NCBI GenBank assembly: GCA_963920765.1
Contig: OY987245.1
Location: 21,406,727-21,470,726, forward strand
DNA length: 64,000 bases
Source: Ulota crispa
Taxonomy: Eukaryota > Streptophyta > Bryopsida > Orthotrichales > Orthotrichaceae
Direction: 5' to 3'
Position numbers and translations under genes: made by a program. The notes below the pieces were generated by a model. The model saw only the letters and a program-made list of their open reading frames with translations. It had not been told where the DNA came from and searched no databases. Shown piece by piece: positions 57,863-64,000 of the stretch; positions within the stretch are counted from its first letter, which is position 1; each line of letters begins with the position of its first letter.

Positions 57863-58560
57863 ATAATCCCTAAAGGCCTAAGCTAAGTTTTTCACCAAAA
57901 CCGCTCCAAAATTGTCATTTCTAGTACAAGTTTCAAATTTTACAAAAAAAAAATTTTTTAACACATATAACTGTAAAATATTGTACTATGCTAGTATCAA
58001 AAGATGTGAAAAAAAATCCAAAAAATTTCACAATGTAGATTGAAAGATGTTTGAGTTTGAATTGACAAAAAGCCATTTTTTGTCCGCAAAAATCCGAGCA
58101 GCTGCACTTCACAAGGTCATATTTGTATGAGAAAATTTCCAAAATGGTTGTAATTTTTGGATTTATTATTCAAAGCAAGTTGGGTACACCTTTGAAAACT
58201 TTCAAATCATTAGGAATTATACAACACATGGGAAAAAAATATTAAGAAAAAAACAACAGATAATGATCCAAACCACTAAATTGTTAAGAACTTCATTACG
58301 GAAATGAAAAATTCTAGTCCCAATGGTGGTAATGTTGTGATAAACAATTTGCATCCTTAGGTTTTGTTTTTTCTCCAAAATGACAGTATCATCAAGCACT
58401 TCAAAGTTTAGTTTAGAGTAGAGAATTTATAACCTGCCCGCAAACAAAAATTCCTCATAACTCTCATCTCATTGGTCAAAATGGAATGAGTCAAAGCTTT
58501 TCATGTACACATAAATTTCAAAAACCAATTTCAAAAAACAAAATTTGAAAATTGTAAATT
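57863..58560 (+). mobile_element. partial TTAA-type element, H family (H4)
   Basis: A left end TCCCTAAAGGCCTAAGC follows ATAA (an altered TTAA). The interior resembles H2 (37838-38770), including the TCATAACTYTCATCTCATY and AATTTCAAA words near 58455-58560. The right end is not found. Confidence 0.4.
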
Positions 58561-58769
58561 TTAAAGAAGTTTTCTCAGCTGCCCAAGTTACCTGTTGAGC
58601 AAAAAAACTACATATCATGCAACAACTTTTGAACCATGAAGTTAAAAGTTATGAAAATTGTTGGGCCTCAAAACTAATCCTTGGACACATCATGTGTGAA
58701 ATTGATTATAAAAACTCCTTGTTTGTAGGATTGTTATTTTACACAACAATAGCAAATGCGTTTGTCTTG

Positions 58770-59720
58770 GATTTTGTCTTTTTACAATTCTAAACTAGTA
58801 AATCTTTACAAATCCAAATGTACTTCAAAGTCCTTAGTTTTGTTAAAAACTTGCTCTCAATAGCTCAAATTTTGAGCACTAGAAGCACAATTATTACCAT
58901 TGCTTTTAATCAATCTATAATTAAGTCTAGTTCACTAACCAATCATCAACATATGACTTTTTGGAATTAAAAAGATGGTAGCTTTTCTTTTTGTTGGTAA
59001 TGATCCTTCTATTCATAACTATGTTGCCATTATAAAATCAAACATTTCTACATTAAAATGACACTATTACTTAGATCATCTTTGTTTTTATCATTAAATA
59101 CCGTGCAATCTCATGACTTGGTTATTAACTCACCACCACTCAAATCTTCCATGCCATTATGTACCAATTACATTTGCAACAAGTATCATCAAACAACTTA
59201 TTCATATGATTCAACCACTAGAGCCTTGGTACCTCTTACACTTATTCATATAAACTTGTGAGGTCCAATGAAGACTCCTTCACATTATGGCATTTTATAC
59301 TTTCTTATACGAGTGGGTGACTATACACAATACACGCATATTAATTTTCTGAAAAAATATTTTACAATTTTTTTCTTTTATTCAACACAAAAACTTAATA
59401 GAGAACTAAATGCCTTAAAATAATTTGATTCTTTATTTTGATAACAAGGGTAAAATTACGTTTTACAAATTTTACAAAGTTCATATTGATTTTGGCATTC
59501 AATGTCAATTTACAAACACATATAATCCAACACAGAATAGTGTTGCTAAATAAATGAATAGTGTATGCATTAGATTATGTAAAATCAAACTTTCTAACAC
59601 TTGCTGTCAAGTTGAAGCTTAACACATTGCTTGTTATTTGCAAATCTATTTTTACACCTTTGTATTGACAAATTCCACATCATTTACAATATGGACTTTA
59701 TTGTTTTCAATGTTGTTAGA
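58770..59720 (+). mobile_element. second Ty1/Copia fossil, internal fragment
   Basis: Scraps of the GAG-pre-integrase region (about 58850-59000) and integrase (about 59230-59700) appear in the same order as in the element at 50966-56770 and resemble it word for word in places (for example a Tyr-Asn-Pro-Thr-Gln region near 59525). It is heavily broken, with no LTRs seen, so it is older than the first or was truncated early. Confidence 0.6.
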
Positions 59721-61149
59721 ATTTGCCATAAAATTTAATTCTAAGCAAAGTAGCGATTAGAAAAACAAATTTAAGCTCAACTTTGCTCTAGATAATCTAC
59801 ACCCTCAAGGATTTTACACACAATAACTAAGCAATTCATTGGAAGACTTAAGATTATTTGGGAGCAAGGAATTTCTCTATATCTTTGTTGCATTTACTTG
59901 GGATCATTTTAAAAAAATGTGATTTTGTTGTTCATTGAGTTTGAAACATACTCATCTAAACACATATGCAGTTGGCACGCAATCAAAATACAATTGATAT
60001 AACGTAAAGAAAATTTTAATTTTGCAAATCTTTTTATGTATGTACATATATTAATATTTATTTATTTATTGATTGTGCCAAAGGTCCTCCATCAAGTCAT
60101 TTCATAGAGCAAGATATGTTTGATCAGTTTTGATTTTTCTAATGCCTTGGCCTAGCTCCCAAAATGTAAGCTCTCTTTATATGCTTCTTCCAACTATTGG
60201 CTTAATTGAAAAAAGGCTCCAACTCTTTCTTTTGTTTCACTATCAATGGTCATGTTGTATCAAATGATAAAGCACATTATTGTGTTGTTTATAAAGTTTG
60301 AATCCCACTATCTTATCAAAAAATTCAAGAAAGTTTTTTTTGCTTTCACCATATAAAGTAATAACTAGTTGCACAAACCAACTCCACTGCAACTGTATGG
60401 TGTCAGTGAATAAGTCATAATGAGTGTAAAGGTGGACATTAACTCTAAAAGTCATGTCATTCCTTTCACCTTGAAAAAGATTACAGCAAATTGCAATCAA
60501 TTTAACATTTTAATGTTGATGTTGCCTTTGGACAAACCAAAGAATGCTTACCTAATTTAAAAGGATTGGTCTCTAGTAGCTTCCAAGATCATACTACAAA
60601 AATTGTCTTTTATTTGGAACTAATCTTACCATGCCACTAAGCAATTTTCCACATCTAGTGTATGCAATCCAAGTTTACAAACATGCTAAGAAAACCTTTA
60701 GTAGTGTTTATTTGGATTTATTTTAGCTCATCCTCTCTAGTAGATTGATGCAAAAATATATTTCTAAAAAAAATCCAAATTGCAATAGTGCAATGTTTCA
60801 TTTACTCTTTAATAATAGTGTCTTTGATCCTATAATATTTGTCTATTGTGTTTACATGTATTTTTGTACAATACTATGCATATGGTAGCAATGCAGTTGC
60901 AACAACAACAATCCAGGTCTCTCCAACCTATTGCGTTTTGAATGAACTAATCGGGTCAAAATTAGAAATTTTTCATCCTAAACCATCAAATTTTGCATCC
61001 TCTGCAAAATAATCCTTATTTAATCATCAATTGCAATTTTACTTTACTTTAAAGGTGTACCTTCTTTGATGCAAGCTTCCACCAAGCTTGGACCTTATAT
61101 GTAGTTATTTACAAGTGCAATTTGGTGCAAAATCCAACCAAACACCTTG
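59721..61149. other. AT-rich stretch without a recognisable gene
   Basis: No supported feature. The minus frame 60243-60500 has no familiar motif. Confidence 0.4.
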
Positions 61150-61949
61150 TTAACCCTTGAGCACCCCACTAGCCAAAATATGGCCTCCCAAAATCAAACT
61201 TTCTACAATACTAGGTCCAAATTTAAAGGTGTACTACCTAGAAAACTGTGCTTGGTTTAGGATATGGTACTACTCTCATGTCACATAGTGGGCGATGAGG
61301 GTTTTACCACTTGTGCAAACACAGATTGTGCAAGTCAAGTATGACAATAGTAAGTTAGAACTTCATTTCATGTGGTTTAGGGTTTAGGTGCAAGGATAGA
61401 GACCACCTGCTATGGCCAATTCCATACCATTAGGGGTATTTTGGCACGCACGTCTCAGGCTAGAAAAGGATTTTGCAATTGTACCACAGGGAGCCCTGCC
61501 CTTGTGGAGGTCAAAGTTGTACATATACCCTGTCTATTGCCCACCATGCCGTCTAGGCCTTGCACTTTGGGCCTCTAAAAAAGCACCTTGCAGATGTTAG
61601 AACATCACCAAATTTGGAAGCAAGGAAGATACTTGTAAATTGCACCCCTTGTCTAAATTTCATCAAAAGGAGTCTCCTCTAAGGCATGAATTTTCGCATC
61701 CATAGCCATGGACCCCCCCTAAAATTGGCCGGTTGCCACATAGTTAACTGTACTTTGACTATTTTAATCTCCAAAATGGTGCGGTCAAAAGTTTTGCAAA
61801 TGTCTGATCGGGTGCATTAAGCACCTTTTTTGTTATTTTAGCAGTGAATCCTCCCCAATCTAATTTCCTAGCTTGGGGCGTAGAATGTTTTTGAGCATGG
61901 TCCCCCTGGCCTCATTTTCTGGATTTCACTGTAGGCGCTCAAGGGTTAA
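61150..61949. mobile_element. TTAA-flanked element L
   Basis: TTAA-CCCTTGAGCACCCC at the left and the complement of TTAA-CCCTTGAGCGCCTACAG at the right enclose about 792 bp. The interior is unlike the other TTAA elements and somewhat GC-richer, with a telomere-like TTTAGGG pair near 61380. No credible coding frame. Confidence 0.65.
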
Positions 61950-62527
61950 AGAGCTTCTTGTTCAAGTCTCCATCAAAATCTTCTAGGTCCTTGCTCATTA
62001 CTATTAAAAATTCCATTGCCATTCTTCCATTTTTGATGCTACTAAGGTAGACAGACCCATACTAGAGCGTTTAAGGGTTTGGGGTACCTCAAAGTCTCAA
62101 AAAATTCAATTTTTTTAGCAAGGTTAGCCTTTCAACAAGTTGTCCAAGAATGTAGTTTTTGTGAAAAGAAGTATTGTAGATTATTTTATATAAAATGGCA
62201 AAGTTGCAGCTCAGAGGGTTTATATTAGTGACTTTAGATTACCTTGGAAACTATTTGGATGTGTTCCTATACATGTACTTGACAGTCCCAATCCCAACCA
62301 TTTCATAGCAACTAAGCAAATATCAGAATTGGAAGACGCTCGGAGAACAAACCATCTACCTTAGCCTCTTCAACCATGGGTTTCCACATTGTTGGCAACT
62401 CCAAACAAGTGCAAAATTCAAGCATAGATTTCCTACATCTAAACGCAAATTAGGACCACGGACTATTTGGAAAGGTTGCTACAAGAATCACACACATAAC
62501 GAGGCTTTTTCTTTTACCATTTCTAAG
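61950..62527. other. unrecognised stretch
   Basis: A word GCGTTTAAGGG near 62068 resembles a TTAA-element right end but is followed by TTTG and has no partner. Nothing else is supported. Confidence 0.35.
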
Positions 62528-62723
62528 CATTAGTAGAAATTTGCGTTGGAACCCACTAAAAAATGTAAGGTAATTTATGTTAAGTTCCATGTTTCCCACG
62601 CAAAATCTTGTTGAACGATGCAAAATTTTACATTGTTAAGCAAAATTTTGCGTTGGAAACATGGAACTCAACATAAACTACCTTATATTTTTTAATGGAT
62701 TCTAACGTAGTTTTCTTCAGGTG
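62528..62723. mobile_element. foldback MITE with CACTA-like ends
   Basis: Arms of about 85 bp are inverted copies (AAGTTCCATGTTTCC and its complement are shared). The outer edges are CATTAGTAGAAA and the complement of CACCTGAAGAAAAC, loosely like CACTA ends. No clear target duplication. Confidence 0.5.
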
Positions 62724-62839
62724 AGAGTTTTTACTTATGCCGTAATTGTGGATGTCCTATTCTCCTTATACAAAGTGAACTTAATTATGAATGAAATAAA
62801 AACCCACTATTAGGTTTACCAATTAATAAACGTGTGACA

Positions 62840-63283
62840 TTAATCAAGGGATTTCGTTTCGGATTTTGCAAGTGGCTGTGAATTCCAGCTTTTACTTGCC
62901 AGTGGCTTGAATTCCAAACCTGAGTTCGGCTGACGGCTCACATTCATAAGTTTGGAAACACATTCAGCGGCCGTGAAGGCATTCAAAGGAAACACATTCA
63001 GCGACCATAAGCTTAGTTCTATTCCAGGACACGGATTTCCACTGCTTTCTGGCAGCGACACCTGCTCCGTGAAGAATGGTCCAGTTGACTCAAGTCCAGT
63101 AATTCTTCCACCAAAGCAAAGCAAGGCTTCGACGCTTTTTGCCAAGTGGATCCTGCATGTGTCAGTCCATGCAAATGAAGGCAGGACTTCTGCTCCACAT
63201 GGACCTTCATGCATTTCACTGTCGACATTCAGAATTTATGTGAAAGTTGGTTTCCGAGATGACCGGCATTCGCGGTCAGGTAG
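62840..63283. other. GC-richer unrecognised stretch
   Basis: Base composition rises clearly here. An open plus frame of about 116 codons (62952-63302) starts without ATG and runs into a MITE, and an opposite-strand frame of similar length exists (62840-63214). Neither shows a known domain. A direct repeat of GGAAACACATTCAGCG lies at about 62955 and 62990. It may be a remnant of a host exon. Confidence 0.3.
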
Positions 63284-63642
63284 TAAGGTAGGAGGCTCAT
63301 AAACCGACCATCTAAGGGCTGAAACTCAATTTTGGGGAGGTCAAACTTCTTCAGTAAATTTTTCTTGATAGATCAGCGGAATTGGTATCTAATCTAAGTT
63401 ATTTCATATTTTTTGGAGCTTTGTGAAATTAGTTGTGAAATTTTGAAGTTGAAGTAGTAATAGGGCTCTAAAACCACCTATCTCCTTAAATGTAGACTAC
63501 ACTGCTTGTACATTGTTGAAGACTGTGAAAAACAACAAGTACAAATGGAGTACATTTGAGAAGGTGGACGGTTTTAGAGTCTAAGCGCTTTTAGAGTCTA
63601 AGCGCTTTTAGAGTCTAAGCGCTTTTAGAGCCTCCTTTCTTA
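63284..63642. mobile_element. TA-type MITE with AGGTAGGAGGCTC ends (copy E)
   Basis: TA-AGGTAGGAGGCTCATAAA at the left and the complement of TA-AGAAAGGAGGCTC at the right enclose a 359-bp block of the copy A subfamily. It keeps the internal inverted arms (near 63465 and 63551) and has gained tandem 17-bp units next to its right end. Confidence 0.7.
63572..63630. repeat. 17-bp tandem repeat at the edge of MITE copy E
   Basis: TTTTAGAGTCTAAGCGC is repeated three times exactly, then partly, running into the terminal inverted repeat. Confidence 0.85.
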
Positions 63643-64000
63643 TGCTCTAATTGCAACCCTCTCATGTAAAGCATCCCATAGTGGGGTATTTTTTTGGCAA
63701 AAAGAAGCCAAATTGGCAACACATTTGATAGTTTGGGACAAATGTGAGTAGGTCCCTCTATTTATTTGTCTAGTGGCCTTTGGACATGTGTGATTTGGCA
63801 AAAAGTATAAGGTTGAAAAAAAATGCCATGTCCCATGGGTAGCTCAAGAATGGATTTGAAGTGGTTCTTGAATGGACCTCTTTAAGTCATAGAAGAAAAA
63901 ATGTATTCTATTACAAAAGCCAATCATATTCCTTGGTTTCACCTCATCTCTTTACAAGTTGAAGGGGAACAGTTTATGGGAGACATAAAATTACAAATAG
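63643..64000. other. AT-rich stretch to the window end
   Basis: No supported feature. Confidence 0.4.

Noticed and set aside
1-64000. CRISPR arrays, bacterial operons, ribosome binding sites
   Set aside because: The window is plant nuclear DNA with spliced genes. The tandem repeats seen lack the repeat-spacer pattern of CRISPR.
1-64000. tRNA or rRNA genes
   Set aside because: No cloverleaf with A and B box spacing or rRNA core sequence could be recognised by eye. A covariance search would be needed to exclude tRNAs.

Overview
The window is eukaryotic nuclear DNA from a green plant. It holds three intron-bearing genes for the major chlorophyll a/b-binding protein of light-harvesting complex II (LHCII), plus plant-type CACTA, chromovirus (Ty3/Gypsy) and Ty1/Copia fossils and TTTAGGG telomere-like words. 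The LHCII proteins are streptophyte-like, closest in my reading to Lhcb2-type proteins, with the single early intron of type II CAB genes. The AT-rich, repeat-dense background with GC-rich genes, and a chromovirus whose reverse transcriptase reads like fungal-type chromoviruses known from mosses and other seedless plants, suggest a bryophyte or other seedless streptophyte. That placement is inference. No species can be named from the sequence alone.

Layout. 1-10.2 kb: a decayed CACTA (En/Spm) transposase gene on the plus strand with two plausible introns, one holding a TA-type MITE. 11.1-16.5 kb: a heavily decayed Ty3/Gypsy chromovirus with a chromodomain remnant. 16.6-17.35 kb: an unrecognised hydrophilic exon. 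17.4-39.4 kb: gene-poor AT-rich DNA full of small non-autonomous DNA transposons, many nested, plus tandem arrays and a long inverted repeat. 39.4-49 kb: a GC-richer island with three LHCII genes, two in tandem on plus and one on minus. 49-51 kb: more MITEs. 51.0-56.8 kb: a Ty1/Copia fossil with both LTRs and a 735-bp DNA element inside it. 56.8-64 kb: degenerate repeats, a second Copia scrap and further MITEs.

The only clearly functional genes are the three LHCII genes, which would supply near-identical antenna subunits to photosystem II in the thylakoid. Two of the three lack the usual phosphorylatable Thr near the mature N terminus, and the 3' three-quarters of the two tandem genes has been homogenised, most simply by gene conversion.

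The most unusual signal is a group of about a dozen unrelated-looking non-autonomous elements (81 bp-scale arms to 2.9 kb). Each is bounded by TTAA and has short inverted ends of the form CCCYTNARNGNCC. This is the signature of piggyBac-type transposition, which to my knowledge is poorly documented in land plants. A second group shares TA flanks and AGGTAGGAGGCTC ends (mariner-like signature), and the two groups nest in each other. No transposase for either group is visible in the window.
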